Origin: Faecalibacillus faecis
GTDB lineage: Bacteria; Bacillota_I; Bacilli_A; Erysipelotrichales; Coprobacillaceae
DNA length: 64,000 nucleotides
Direction of reading: 5' to 3'
NCBI RefSeq assembly: GCF_003024675.1
Contig: NZ_PYLP01000001.1
Coordinates: 1-64,000, forward strand
Shown here: positions 14,449-23,813 of the stretch, in pieces
Position numbering within the stretch: position 1 is the first letter of the stretch
Layout of the letters: each line of letters opens with the position of its first letter
Notes under the pieces: generated by a model
Seen by the model: the letters and a program-made list of their open reading frames with translations, nothing else
Told to the model about the DNA's origin: nothing
Databases searched by the model: none
Position numbers and translations under genes: made by a program

Positions 14449-15428
14449 TCACTTTATTAATTGGTTGTATTGGATGTTTTTTACTTGGTTTTATTAAACA
14501 GTGGCTATTCTTTTTAATTGTTTTCATTATTGCTAAGATAGGTTTTTCCAAAAGCTTGATTTTCTATGATTCGATGCTTTCTGATGTAACAACGCCTGAA
14601 CGTGTAGATCATGTTTCTTCTCAAGAATATGCCTGGGGTTATATTGGAAGCTGTGTTCCTTTTGTTATCTGCCTTCTTCTTGTTTTAAATGCTGGAAAGA
14701 TTGGACTATCTATGGAAATGTCAATGATGATTTCTTTTGCTATTATTGCTTTTTGGTGGTTTGGTCTTACTTTACCACTATTAAAAACTTATCAACAAAA
14801 ATATTATGTAGAAAGAAAACCCCATGCGATGCAAAACAGTTTTAAACGTTTATTTGAAACGATAAAAAATGTTAGAAAAGAAAAAAAGATTTTCTTATTC
14901 TTACTTGCGTTTTTCTTTTACATAGATGATGTTTATACCATTATTGATATGGCTACAGCCTATGGAACAGCTTTAGGTTTTGAAAGTACCGGATTGTTAT
15001 TAGCTTTATTATTAACCCAAGTTGTTGCTTTTCCTTTTGCTATTTTATTTGGAAGATTATCATCAAAATATGAAGCAGCTAGACTAATAAGAGTTTGTAT
15101 ATTAGCTTATTTGGGTATTTCAATTTTTGCGATTTTCCTTACAAAACAATGGCAATTTTGGTTGTTAGCTGTTTTAGTAGGAATGTTTCAAGGAGGTATT
15201 CAATCTTTATCAAGATCCTATTTTACAAAAATCATTCCTTTAGAAAAATCAGGAGAATACTTTGGGTTAATGGATGTTTGTGGAAAAGGAGCTTCGTTTT
15301 TAGGAACAATAGTTGTTGGTGTTTTATCACAAACAACAGGTCAAATTAATCTTTCTCTAGGAGCTCTATCTGTTTTCTTTATGTTAGGAATTGTATTTTT
15401 TAGAATGTCTGAAAAAAGAGAAGGTTAG
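14194..15428 (+). pseudogene. UMF1-family MFS transporter, frameshifted
   Basis: The natural start is ATG 14194 with AGAGG 5 nt upstream. The frame breaks at the A5 run 14431-14435. Adding one A restores a continuous protein (KKPIFIITLLIG onward) that leads into the second open part, whose first ATG is at 14556. Rejoined, it is about 411 residues with about 12 membrane segments, the usual size for the Atg22/UMF1 family. The second part alone has about eight segments. The break may be a real mutation, homopolymer slippage or a sequencing error. Confidence 0.75.
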
Positions 15429-15488
15429 TGAACTACAAGTTCAATGACAGTCTTCTTTTTTTATTTTAAAATAATAGTGGTGATAGAA

Positions 15489-15788
15489 ATGAAGAAAAAA
15501 TTAATAAATCCTTTAAAAATAGGAAAGAATTTAAAAAGATGTGTTGATCAAATGGGGTATAAAGTAAAAGATATTCAAGAGTATTTATGTTTAGAATGTC
15601 CTCAACCAATTTATCGTTGGTTTAAAGGAAGTACATATCCTTCAATTCATCATTTATATGCATTAAGTTGTTTATTTGGGGTAAGTATGAATGAATTAAT
15701 TGAAGAAGATGAGAGAAAAGAATGGGGTTATCGTATTTATCAAATGAAAGAGGGGAAAATGACATTAGAAAATCAAGAAATTTTGTAA
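15489..15788 (+). CDS. XRE-like helix-turn-helix protein
   Basis: 99 residues from ATG 15489; the open frame extends 15 codons upstream without a good RBS. The HTH spans about residues 8-65: IGKNLKRCVDQMGYKVKDIQ, then the recognition-helix region CPQPIYRWFKGSTYPSI, and FGVSMNELI closing the domain. A charged 30-residue tail follows. It lies alone between a broken transporter and the copper operon; its target is unknown. Confidence 0.8.
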   Translation: MKKKLINPLKIGKNLKRCVDQMGYKVKDIQEYLCLECPQPIYRWFKGSTYPSIHHLYALSCLFGVSMNELIEEDERKEWGYRIYQMKEGKMTLENQEIL

Positions 15789-15810
15789 GCGTATTTCTTG
15801 ATTATTTTTT
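15771..15810 (+). terminator. Terminator of the HTH gene
   Basis: AATCAAGAAA (15771-15780) pairs with TTTCTTGATT (15794-15803), followed by ATTTTTT. The stem overlaps the last codons and the copA -35. Confidence 0.8.
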
Positions 15811-15846
15811 AGTATTCAAGTATGATATAGATACCCTATAGGGGTG
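15798..15846 (+). promoter_or_regulatory. copA promoter with CsoR-type operator
   Basis: TTGATT (15798-15803), 17-bp spacer, TATGAT (15821-15826). Right after it, ATACCCTATAGGGGTG (15831-15846) holds the palindrome CCCTATAGGG. This G/C-rich pseudo-palindrome in an AT-rich genome is the standard CsoR site ahead of copper export genes. Confidence 0.85.
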
Positions 15847-15858
15847 GGAGGTGTAGTA

Positions 15859-18345
15859 ATGAAAAAGAAATATGATGTCGTTGGGATGACATGTAGTGCT
15901 TGTTCAGCTCATGTAGATAAAGCAGTAAGAGGGTTGGATGGTGTTGATGATGTTAATGTCAATTTATTGCAAAACTCAATGACTGTTGAATTTGATGAAA
16001 ATAAACTAAGTGAAAGTCAAATTTTTGAGGCCGTAGATAAAGCAGGTTATAAAGTTCAAAATATTGGTGAAAAACAGGTTTCAAATGTTCAAGAAAATGA
16101 AAATGAGCATAAAAAGAAGAATTTGATTTTATCATTTATTTTCTTGATTCCTTTATTTTATATCAGTATGGGACATATGATAAATTGGCCTTTACCAAGT
16201 ATTCTCTTAGGTCATGAAAATATGATGATCTTTGTTTTAGTTCAATTATGTTTAGTTGTTCCTATTATGTTCATCAATAGAGGTTATTATATTCGAGGCT
16301 TTAAAACTTTATTCAATCGTAGTCCAAATATGGATTCTTTGATTGCCTTAGGTTCTTCAGCAGCTTTTATTTATAGTTTATATGCTACTTTTATGATGGC
16401 TTATTATCTAGGAAGAATGGATATGGATATGACCCATCATTATATGATGCAACTTTACTTTGAATCAGCAGGAATGATTTTAACATTAATTTCTTTAGGT
16501 AAATATTTAGAATCACGTTCTAAACAAAAGACTTCAGAAGCGATTGAAAAATTGATGAAGCTGATGCCTTCAACAGCTATTGTCTTAAAAGAAGGAAAAG
16601 AAGTTGAAATAGCCATTGAAGATGTTCAAATTGGTGATGTTGTGATTGTTAAACCAGGTAACAATATTCCTTTGGATGGAAAAATCATTCAAGGACATGG
16701 TTCAATCAATGAAGCGATGATTACAGGAGAAAGCTTACCAGTTGATAAAACAATTGGAGATCAAGTTATTGGTTCAACCAATAACCTGGATGGTTATATG
16801 CAAGTAGAAGTTAGTCATACTTCAGATGATACAACGCTTTCTAAGATTATTCGTTTAGTAGAAGAAGCAGGTGCTTCTAAAGCGCCAATTGCGAAACTTG
16901 CCGATAAGATCAGTGGTGTCTTTGTACCAACCGTTATTACAATTGCAATCATTACTTTCATTTTATGGTTGACCCTTGGAAATAAAGATTTCCACTTTGC
17001 TTTAAACTGTGCGATTTCAGTTCTTGTTATTTCTTGTCCATGTGCCTTAGGGCTTGCCACTCCTACAGCAATCATGGTTGGAACGGGGAAAGGGGCTAAC
17101 TTAGGTATCTTAGTTAAATCAGCACAACATTTAGAAGAACTTTCTAAATGTGATACGATTGTTTTAGATAAGACGGGAACACTTACTGAAGGAAAACCTC
17201 AAGTTACAGAAGTTTATCCAATGGGTGTAAGTGAAAATGATTTATTGAAATATGCGGGTTCGATTGAACAATATTCTAAACATCCACTTGCCAAGGCGAT
17301 TCATAGTTATGTTTTAGAACAAGGTTTATCTATTGATTCATTAGATCATTTTGAAATGAAACAAGGTCTAGGACTTGTAGGTGACTTAAAAGGAGAAATT
17401 CTTTTATCAGGAAATAGACGTTTGATGGAAAAAAATGGTGTTGATCTTTCTTCGATTGAAAATCTCTATAAAGAATTATCATCTAAAGGAAAGACACCTT
17501 TATTTTATAGTTATGCCGGTCAACTTATTGGTTTAATTGTTGTTTCTGATGTCTTAAAACAAACAAGTAAACATGCTATTGATTGTTTAAAAGATATGAA
17601 TATGAACATCTATATGTTAACAGGGGACAATCAATTAACAGCCAATGCCATTGCTGATGAATTAGGTATTGAAGCCATTGGTGAAGTCTTACCACAAGAT
17701 AAAGAAAAACATGTAAGAGATTTACAAGAAAAAGGACATCGTGTTATCATGGTTGGTGATGGAATCAATGATGCACCAGCCCTTGTAAGAAGTGATGTTG
17801 GTATTGCAATGACTTCTGGTATTGATATTGCGATTGAATCTGCTGATATTGTCTTAATGAAAAATGATTTACAAGATGTTGTTGTGGCTTATGAACTATC
17901 AAAAGCGACAATTAAAAATATTAAAGAAAACTTATTTTGGGCATTCTTCTATAATGTCATTGGTATTCCTGTTGCTGCAGGAGTGTTCTATTCAATCTTT
18001 GGCTGGTTATTAGATCCAATGTATGGAGCAGCAGCAATGTCATTAAGTTCTGTCTTTGTTGTATCGAATGCACTTAGATTAAGATTCTTTAAACCAAAAC
18101 ATCAAATTATTAAAATACAAGAAAATAGGAAAAAGGAAGAAAAGAAAATGAAAAAAGTATTAGTAGAAGGAATGATGTGTGAACATTGTAAAGCACACGT
18201 AGAAAAAGCATTAAATGCTATTGATGGTATTCAAGCAACAGTTGATCTTGAAAAAAACTGTGCTTTTGTAGAAGGTGAAGCTAACGAAGCAACACTAAAA
18301 CAAGCTATTGAAGAAGCTGGATATACTTATAAAGGAATTGAATAA
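15859..18345 (+). CDS. copA: Copper-exporting P1B-type ATPase with an extra C-terminal CopZ-like domain
   Basis: 828 residues from ATG 15859 (RBS GGGAGG; an upstream in-frame GTG is less likely). Order: N-terminal HMA domain with GMTCSACS (about 8-15), membrane helices, actuator ITGESLP, CPC metal site ISCPCALGLATP (about 390-400), phosphorylation site DKTGTLTEG, nucleotide site with SKHPLAKAI, hinge GDGINDAP, final helices. After a lysine-rich linker comes a second HMA domain of 65 residues with MMCEHCKAH. It pumps Cu(I) out of the cytoplasm. csoR follows directly. An internal ATG (18148) behind GGAAG could also give free CopZ. Confidence 0.95.
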   Translation: MKKKYDVVGMTCSACSAHVDKAVRGLDGVDDVNVNLLQNSMTVEFDENKLSESQIFEAVDKAGYKVQNIGEKQVSNVQENENEHKKKNLILSFIFLIPLFYISMGHMINWPLPSILLGHENMMIFVLVQLCLVVPIMFINRGYYIRGFKTLFNRSPNMDSLIALGSSAAFIYSLYATFMMAYYLGRMDMDMTHHYMMQLYFESAGMILTLISLGKYLESRSKQKTSEAIEKLMKLMPSTAIVLKEGKEVEIAIEDVQIGDVVIVKPGNNIPLDGKIIQGHGSINEAMITGESLPVDKTIGDQVIGSTNNLDGYMQVEVSHTSDDTTLSKIIRLVEEAGASKAPIAKLADKISGVFVPTVITIAIITFILWLTLGNKDFHFALNCAISVLVISCPCALGLATPTAIMVGTGKGANLGILVKSAQHLEELSKCDTIVLDKTGTLTEGKPQVTEVYPMGVSENDLLKYAGSIEQYSKHPLAKAIHSYVLEQGLSIDSLDHFEMKQGLGLVGDLKGEILLSGNRRLMEKNGVDLSSIENLYKELSSKGKTPLFYSYAGQLIGLIVVSDVLKQTSKHAIDCLKDMNMNIYMLTGDNQLTANAIADELGIEAIGEVLPQDKEKHVRDLQEKGHRVIMVGDGINDAPALVRSDVGIAMTSGIDIAIESADIVLMKNDLQDVVVAYELSKATIKNIKENLFWAFFYNVIGIPVAAGVFYSIFGWLLDPMYGAAAMSLSSVFVVSNALRLRFFKPKHQIIKIQENRKKEEKKMKKVLVEGMMCEHCKAHVEKALNAIDGIQATVDLEKNCAFVEGEANEATLKQAIEEAGYTYKGIE

Positions 18346-18347
18346 GT

Positions 18348-18611
18348 ATGATGGCCGATAAAAAACAGGTCACAAGACTTTTAAAAACGGCAAGAGGACA
18401 AATTGATGGTATCTTAAAAATGGTGGAAGAAGATCGCTATTGTATTGATATTTCACATCAAATCATGGCAAGTGAAGCTATTTTAAAAAGAGCCAACAAA
18501 GAAGTCTTAAAAGCTCATATGACACATTGTGTACATGATGCAGTCAATAGTGAAGATTGTGATCAAAAAGTAGAAGAAATGATTAAAGTATTAGATAATT
18601 TATTGAAATAA
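18348..18611 (+). CDS. csoR: CsoR-family copper-sensing repressor
   Basis: 87 residues, all helical, of the CsoR/RcnR family. The Cu(I) ligand set is present: Cys in DRYCIDI (about 32) and the His/Cys pair in HMTHCVHDA (about 57-61). The family-typical RLLKTARGQIDGILKMVEEDRYC opens the protein. It lies 2 nt after copA in the same operon. The CsoR-type operator before copA makes this a closed autoregulatory loop. Confidence 0.92.
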   Translation: MMADKKQVTRLLKTARGQIDGILKMVEEDRYCIDISHQIMASEAILKRANKEVLKAHMTHCVHDAVNSEDCDQKVEEMIKVLDNLLK

Positions 18612-18641
18612 GAAATCTTGAAAAAGGTTTCTTGTTTTTTT
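18610..18641 (+). terminator. Terminator of the copA-csoR operon
   Basis: AAGAAATC (18610-18617) pairs with GGTTTCTT (18626-18633, one wobble), then G and T7. Confidence 0.8.
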
Positions 18642-18657
18642 GCGTAAATAAGTATAG

Positions 18658-18679
18658 TACCGTCTTATATAAGACGGTA
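18658..18679. repeat. 22-nt perfect palindrome upstream of the CRISPR locus
   Basis: TACCGTCTTAT followed by its exact reverse complement. It lies in the 327-nt gap between csoR and cas9 and has only a short T-run after it. It could be an operator or weak two-way terminator. The rest of 18680-18775 shows nothing clear apart from an isolated TATAAT at 18698-18703. Confidence 0.7.
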
Positions 18680-18775
18680 TTTAGAAACTTGTGGGTTTAT
18701 AATGTAGATAAAAAAGAATATCTAATAAGATAAATATTTTAATTGCAAGGCGTGGATGGTACAATTTTTAATATA

Positions 18776-18902
18776 AAATAAAAAAAGTTCCGAAGAACTT
18801 TTTCTAATCACCTAAGTGATGTCATGTTACTGACGCTTTAGCATAAGCTTTATTTTAACTGTGTTGTGTTATTTTGAATAATCAAAACCTATTTGTTTTG
18901 AC
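18776..18902 (-). ncRNA. tracrRNA of the type II-A CRISPR system
   Basis: On the minus strand the region 18854-18889 is the antirepeat: TTCAAAATAACACAAC is an exact complement of the core of the CRISPR repeat. It continues into GTTAAAATAAAGC, which resembles the lower stem and nexus of the Streptococcus pyogenes tracrRNA. Then come a hairpin ATCAC-TTAG-GTGAT (18807-18820) and a terminator hairpin AAAAAGTTC-TTCG-GAACTTTTT (18782-18803) with a T-run. Its promoter is at 18909-18937. Ends are predictions, about 125 nt. It pairs with crRNA for RNase III processing and Cas9 loading. Confidence 0.9.
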
Positions 18903-18908
18903 ATGAAT

Positions 18909-18937
18909 AGAATAACGCTAAAGAAAGGGGATGTCAA
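18909..18937 (-). promoter_or_regulatory. tracrRNA promoter, overlapping the cas9 start
   Basis: Minus-strand TTGACA (18932-18937), 17-bp spacer, TATTCT (18909-18914). It points away from cas9 and covers the cas9 RBS (18922-18930), so the tracrRNA and cas9 signals overlap physically. Confidence 0.75.
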
Positions 18938-18939
18938 TA

Positions 18940-21900
18940 GTGAAAAATAGAGAAAAGATAAAATATTATATAGGTGTAGATGTTGGTACGAATTCTGTAG
19001 GATGGGCAGTTATTGATGAAAATGGATACTTATTAAACAAAGGAAAACATCATTTATGGGGATCACGTTTATTTGATCAAGCACAAACTGCGCAAAATCG
19101 TAGAAATTATCGTTCGTCACGTAGAAGATATAATAAACGAAGAGAACGAATTAGATTATTACAAATGATTATGAGTGATATGGTATTAAAGGTTGATTCA
19201 TCTTTTTTTATTCGCTTAGAAAAAACAACTTTTTTAGATAAAGAGGATAAAAAAGCTATATTAAAAGATAATTATAAAATGAATTATAATTTATTTTGTG
19301 ATGAAGATTATAATGACAAAGACTATTTTAAAAATTATCCAACAATCTATCATTTAAGAAAGAAATTATGTGAAAGTGATGAAAAAGCAGAACCAAGATT
19401 AATTTATTTAGCTTTACACCATATTGTTAAATATCGCGGGAATTTTTTATATGAAGGACAAGAATTACATTTAGAGCCATCAAATAAAGAAGATGATTTA
19501 AAAATTCTTTTTGATGTTCTTGGTAAGAATAATGATACAATTTATAATATTAGCGATGAACAAATTCAATTTATATTAAAAACTGTTGTTGAAAATATTT
19601 CTAGAACAGCAAAAGTAAGTAAATGTATATCTCAATTAAAATTAAATAATGAAGATAAAAAAGTAGTTAAAGAATTTATTAATGGACTTGTTGGAAATAA
19701 GTTTAATGTAAGTAAATTATATATACGTGATGAGGATTTACAATTTGATAATGAAGATTTGAAAATGCAATTTTCAAATAAATCTTATGAAGAAAATATT
19801 ACTGAATATGAAAATATATTAAAAGAAAAAATGGAATTTATAGATTTGATGCAACAATTTTATAGTTGGATTGAATTAAGCAAAATAGTTGGTTCCGATA
19901 GTCAACATGCTTCAATTTCAGATGCAATGGTTAATATTTATGAAAACCATGGAAAAGATTTAAGAACTTTAAAAGAAATGATGTTAAAAATTGGAAAAAA
20001 AGAATATGACGAAATGTTTAAACCAACTTCAAAGAATATTGTCAATTATTATAATTATATAAATCCTGTAGCGTGGTCAGGGGATAAAACGGATGGTTTC
20101 TATAAATATGTAAAGAAAGCAATTGAAAAATCAGATGATTCAAGAAAAGATGAAATTCTTGAAAAGATTGCTAATGAAACCTTTATGTTAAAACAAACTA
20201 GTAAAAATAATGCTTATATTCCTTATCAAATGCAAAAAGATGAACTTATAAAAATATTAGATCATCAAGAAAAATATTATCCTGTTTTAAAAGAAAATAG
20301 AGATAAAATTATTTCAATTCTAGAATTCAGAATTCCTTATTATTATGGACCTTTAAATGGTAACGAACAATTTGGCTGGCTAAAAAGAAAAAAAGGTAAA
20401 GAAAATGAAAGAATATTACCATGGAATCATCAAGAAATAGTTGATATACAAGAAACAGCAGCTCAATTTATTAATAGATTAACCAATTATTGTACGTATC
20501 TGCCAATGGAAAAAGTAATGCCTAAAAAATCATTAACATGTTCCATGTATGAAGTATTAGCGGAAGTTAATAAAATAAGAATTGATGGAAAATTGTTGCC
20601 TATAGATACAAAAAATAAAATGATAGAAGATTTATTTTATAAAAGTAAGAGAAAAACCGTTAAAGAAAAAGATCTAATTAATTGGTTAAAGCAAAATCAA
20701 TTAAAAGTTGGTGAAATAACAGGCTATCAAAAAGAAAAAGCATTTTCATCTTCATTAGCACCATGGATTGATTTTAAAGAAATTTTTGGTGAAATAAATG
20801 ATAGTAACTATAATTTAATTGAAAAAATTATAGAAGATATGACGATTTTTAATGAAGGAAGTATTTTAAAAGAAAGATTAAAAAATGTTCATAATTTAGA
20901 TCAAAATAAAATCAAGAAAATTATGAAATTAAAATATTCTGGTTGGTCAAGATTGTCTAAAAAGCTTATAGATGGTATCAGAGCAGATAATAAATTTGGT
21001 TCAAGTGTTTCTGTATTAGATGTAATGAAGGAAAGCCATATGGTTTTAATGGAAATTATCAATGATAAAGAATTAGGTTTTAAACAAATCATTGAAAAAG
21101 AGAATTTTAAAGATGAAACAGGTTCTTTTACATATGAAGACATTGAAAACTTAGCAGGATCTCCAGCCCTTAAAAGAGGAATATGGCAAACGTTACAAGT
21201 TATTGAAGAAATTAAACATTACATGGGATATGAACCTAAAAATATTTATATAGAATTTGCTAGGGAAGATCAAGAAAAAGTTAGATCTACAACTAGAGTA
21301 AAAAAATTAAAATCAATATACAAAGATTTAAAGAATCAATTAGATAATCATGGAAATGAAGTATTTGCTAATTTAAATAAGCAAGACGAAAAAAACTCTA
21401 TTGAAACAAGATTATATTTGTATTACACCCAACTAGGAAAATGCATGTACAGTAAAGAAGAATTGGATATAGATAAGTTATCAGATTATGAAATAGATCA
21501 TATTTTTCCTAGAACACTTACAACGGATAATAGCTTGGATAACTTAGTGTTAGTTAAGAAAAAAGAAAACCAAAGAAAATTAGATGATTTAGTTTTACCT
21601 TTAGAAATAAGAAATAAAATGGAAGTTTTTTGGAAAAAACTATACGATAATGGATTAATAACACAAACAAAATATTATCGATTAATAAGAAATGAATTTA
21701 GACCGGATCAAATTGATAAATTTATTAGTAGGCAATTAGTAGAAACAAGACAGATCACAAAACATGTCGCTAATATTATTGAAAATCATTATAAAGAAAC
21801 TAAAGTATTTACAGTAAGAGCAGATTTATCTCATGAATTTAGAGAAAAATATGGAATATATAAAAATAGAAATGTAAATGATTTTCATCATGCTCATGAT

Positions 21901-22947
21901 GCTTATATTGCTTGTATTATTGGACGATACATCCAAGTAAGATTTCCGGAATTGGAAGCAAAATATATTTATGGTCAATATATGAGAAATTTAAAGAAGA
22001 AAAAGTATGATGTTGATAAAGAAAATCATGGATTTATCATAAATAGTATGAAGTATGAATGTATTGACGAAGATACAGGAGAAGTTATTTGGAATCCGGA
22101 ACGAATTTTAGATTATATTAAGTGTTTTAATTATAGAGATGTACATATAACTAAAAAATTAGATACAAATAACGATAAATTATTCGATGTAAAGATTTTG
22201 AAAAATGATAAAAATAGCCTGAAAAGGGAAACGTTTGCTAAAATTCCAGTAAATAAATTACGTAAAGATATACACAAGTATGGCGGATTTAGTAGTTTAA
22301 AAAATGATATTGTAGCTGTTGAAGGAAAGAAGGGAAAGAAAATAGAGAGAAAAGTTGTAAATCTTCCTATTTTATTACGCAATGCCTCTATCGAAGAACA
22401 GCAAAATTATATCATAGAAAATAATGGATATAGTGACGTTAAAATAATTAAGAAGATAAAGAAAAATCAACTAATTGAAATAGATGGTATATGTTATTAT
22501 TTAAAATCAGCTGATGAACTAGATACAGCTTATCAATTGATTCTATCAAGAGATGATAACGAGATGATATATCGTATTGATAGAGCTATTCAAAATAATG
22601 ATTTTAGTTATTTTGATAACAAAAAAGAAAATATTGATGAATTATATAGATTGATTTGCCATAAAATGATAGAAAATTATCCAAAATATAAGAAAAAGGT
22701 ATATGGATTTATTAAAGAAAGAGAAGAAAAATTTTTTGAATTAGATAATTCTCAAAAATGTATCGTTATTTTTGAAATGATTAGTATTATGAAAAGAGGA
22801 AAACAATATATTAACATACCATTTGAACCATATAATTTAAAAAATGAAAGAAAAGGGAGACTTAATGGGCAATCAATATTGCTAGATAATACTTACTTTT
22901 ATGATGTTTCTATAACAGGTATCTATTCAAAAAAATATAAGTTATGA
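18940..22947 (+). CDS. cas9: CRISPR-associated endonuclease Cas9, type II-A
   Basis: 1335 residues from GTG 18940, preferred because AAAGGGG lies 9 nt upstream; the ATG at 18931 touches the RBS. RuvC-I IGVDVGTNSVGWAV (Asp14), Arg-rich bridge helix RRNYRSSRRRYNKRRERIR (about 55-75), REC lobe to about 700, RuvC-II IYIEFARE (Glu772), HNH DYEIDHIFP (His854, Asn868, Asn877), RuvC-III HHAHDAYIA (His984, Asp987), then the PAM-interacting C-terminus. All catalytic residues are present and spacing is close to the S. pyogenes enzyme. It overlaps cas1 by 4 nt. PAM is not predictable here. Confidence 0.97.
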   Translation: MKNREKIKYYIGVDVGTNSVGWAVIDENGYLLNKGKHHLWGSRLFDQAQTAQNRRNYRSSRRRYNKRRERIRLLQMIMSDMVLKVDSSFFIRLEKTTFLDKEDKKAILKDNYKMNYNLFCDEDYNDKDYFKNYPTIYHLRKKLCESDEKAEPRLIYLALHHIVKYRGNFLYEGQELHLEPSNKEDDLKILFDVLGKNNDTIYNISDEQIQFILKTVVENISRTAKVSKCISQLKLNNEDKKVVKEFINGLVGNKFNVSKLYIRDEDLQFDNEDLKMQFSNKSYEENITEYENILKEKMEFIDLMQQFYSWIELSKIVGSDSQHASISDAMVNIYENHGKDLRTLKEMMLKIGKKEYDEMFKPTSKNIVNYYNYINPVAWSGDKTDGFYKYVKKAIEKSDDSRKDEILEKIANETFMLKQTSKNNAYIPYQMQKDELIKILDHQEKYYPVLKENRDKIISILEFRIPYYYGPLNGNEQFGWLKRKKGKENERILPWNHQEIVDIQETAAQFINRLTNYCTYLPMEKVMPKKSLTCSMYEVLAEVNKIRIDGKLLPIDTKNKMIEDLFYKSKRKTVKEKDLINWLKQNQLKVGEITGYQKEKAFSSSLAPWIDFKEIFGEINDSNYNLIEKIIEDMTIFNEGSILKERLKNVHNLDQNKIKKIMKLKYSGWSRLSKKLIDGIRADNKFGSSVSVLDVMKESHMVLMEIINDKELGFKQIIEKENFKDETGSFTYEDIENLAGSPALKRGIWQTLQVIEEIKHYMGYEPKNIYIEFAREDQEKVRSTTRVKKLKSIYKDLKNQLDNHGNEVFANLNKQDEKNSIETRLYLYYTQLGKCMYSKEELDIDKLSDYEIDHIFPRTLTTDNSLDNLVLVKKKENQRKLDDLVLPLEIRNKMEVFWKKLYDNGLITQTKYYRLIRNEFRPDQIDKFISRQLVETRQITKHVANIIENHYKETKVFTVRADLSHEFREKYGIYKNRNVNDFHHAHDAYIACIIGRYIQVRFPELEAKYIYGQYMRNLKKKKYDVDKENHGFIINSMKYECIDEDTGEVIWNPERILDYIKCFNYRDVHITKKLDTNNDKLFDVKILKNDKNSLKRETFAKIPVNKLRKDIHKYGGFSSLKNDIVAVEGKKGKKIERKVVNLPILLRNASIEEQQNYIIENNGYSDVKIIKKIKKNQLIEIDGICYYLKSADELDTAYQLILSRDDNEMIYRIDRAIQNNDFSYFDNKKENIDELYRLICHKMIENYPKYKKKVYGFIKEREEKFFELDNSQKCIVIFEMISIMKRGKQYINIPFEPYNLKNERKGRLNGQSILLDNTYFYDVSITGIYSKKYKL

Positions 22948-23813
22948 CATGGAGAACTGTAGTTGTAACTAATAAAGCAAAATTATCTTATAAAAATGAC
23001 TACTTGATTGTAAGAAATGATGAAGTAAAATTAATTCATTTATCAGAAATTAATACTCTTATCATAGATACAACAGCAGCAACCATGACTTCCTACTTAA
23101 TATCTGAAATGTTAAGTAGGAAGATTAAGATAATTATTTGTGATAAAAAAAGAAATCCACAAGGAGAAATAGTACCTTATTATGGAAGTCATAATACAAG
23201 TGAACAAATTTTTAAACAAATTGAATGGGATGATTATTGTAAGACAATTTGGACAAGGATCATTGAAGAAAAGATTATTAATCAAGCGAACTATTTAAAA
23301 GAATTAGAAATTGATAGCTATAAGATGTTATATGATTATGTTGGTGACTTAGTTTTATTTGATGAAACAAATAGAGAAGGTCATGCAGCAAAAGTATATT
23401 TTAATTGTTTGTTTGGGAAAAGTTTTAGTAGAGAAAATCCAAATGATATTAATTATTCATTAAATTATGGATACACTATATTATTATCACAATTTAATAA
23501 AGAAATTGTTTCGCAAGGTTATTTAACACAAATAGGTATTAAACATCATAATGTTTATAATTGGTTTAATTTGTCTTCGGATTTGATGGAACCATTTAGA
23601 CCATTGATAGATAAAATAGTGAAAGAAAATTTTAATGAAAGATTTGATGGTGGTATGAAAGTAAAATTAGCTGATGTATTAAATCATAAGGTTAGAATAA
23701 AGGGAAAAGATCAATATGTTTCTAATGCTATTAGCATATATGTTAAAAGTGTATTTAATGCTATAGAAAAGAAAGATGTTGACTTATTAACTTTTTTTGA
23801 ATATGAGTTATAG
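22944..23813 (+). CDS. cas1: CRISPR integrase Cas1 (type II-A)
   Basis: 289 residues. An N-terminal beta domain and an alpha-helical catalytic domain carry the metal site: Glu145 in NREGHAAKVYF, His201/202 in GIKHHN and Glu216 in DLMEPFRP. The start RTVVVTNKAKLSYKN is typical of II-A Cas1. It works with Cas2 to insert new spacers at the leader end. ATGA overlap with cas9 and an 11-nt overlap with cas2 show one operon. Confidence 0.96.
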   Translation: MTWRTVVVTNKAKLSYKNDYLIVRNDEVKLIHLSEINTLIIDTTAATMTSYLISEMLSRKIKIIICDKKRNPQGEIVPYYGSHNTSEQIFKQIEWDDYCKTIWTRIIEEKIINQANYLKELEIDSYKMLYDYVGDLVLFDETNREGHAAKVYFNCLFGKSFSRENPNDINYSLNYGYTILLSQFNKEIVSQGYLTQIGIKHHNVYNWFNLSSDLMEPFRPLIDKIVKENFNERFDGGMKVKLADVLNHKVRIKGKDQYVSNAISIYVKSVFNAIEKKDVDLLTFFEYEL

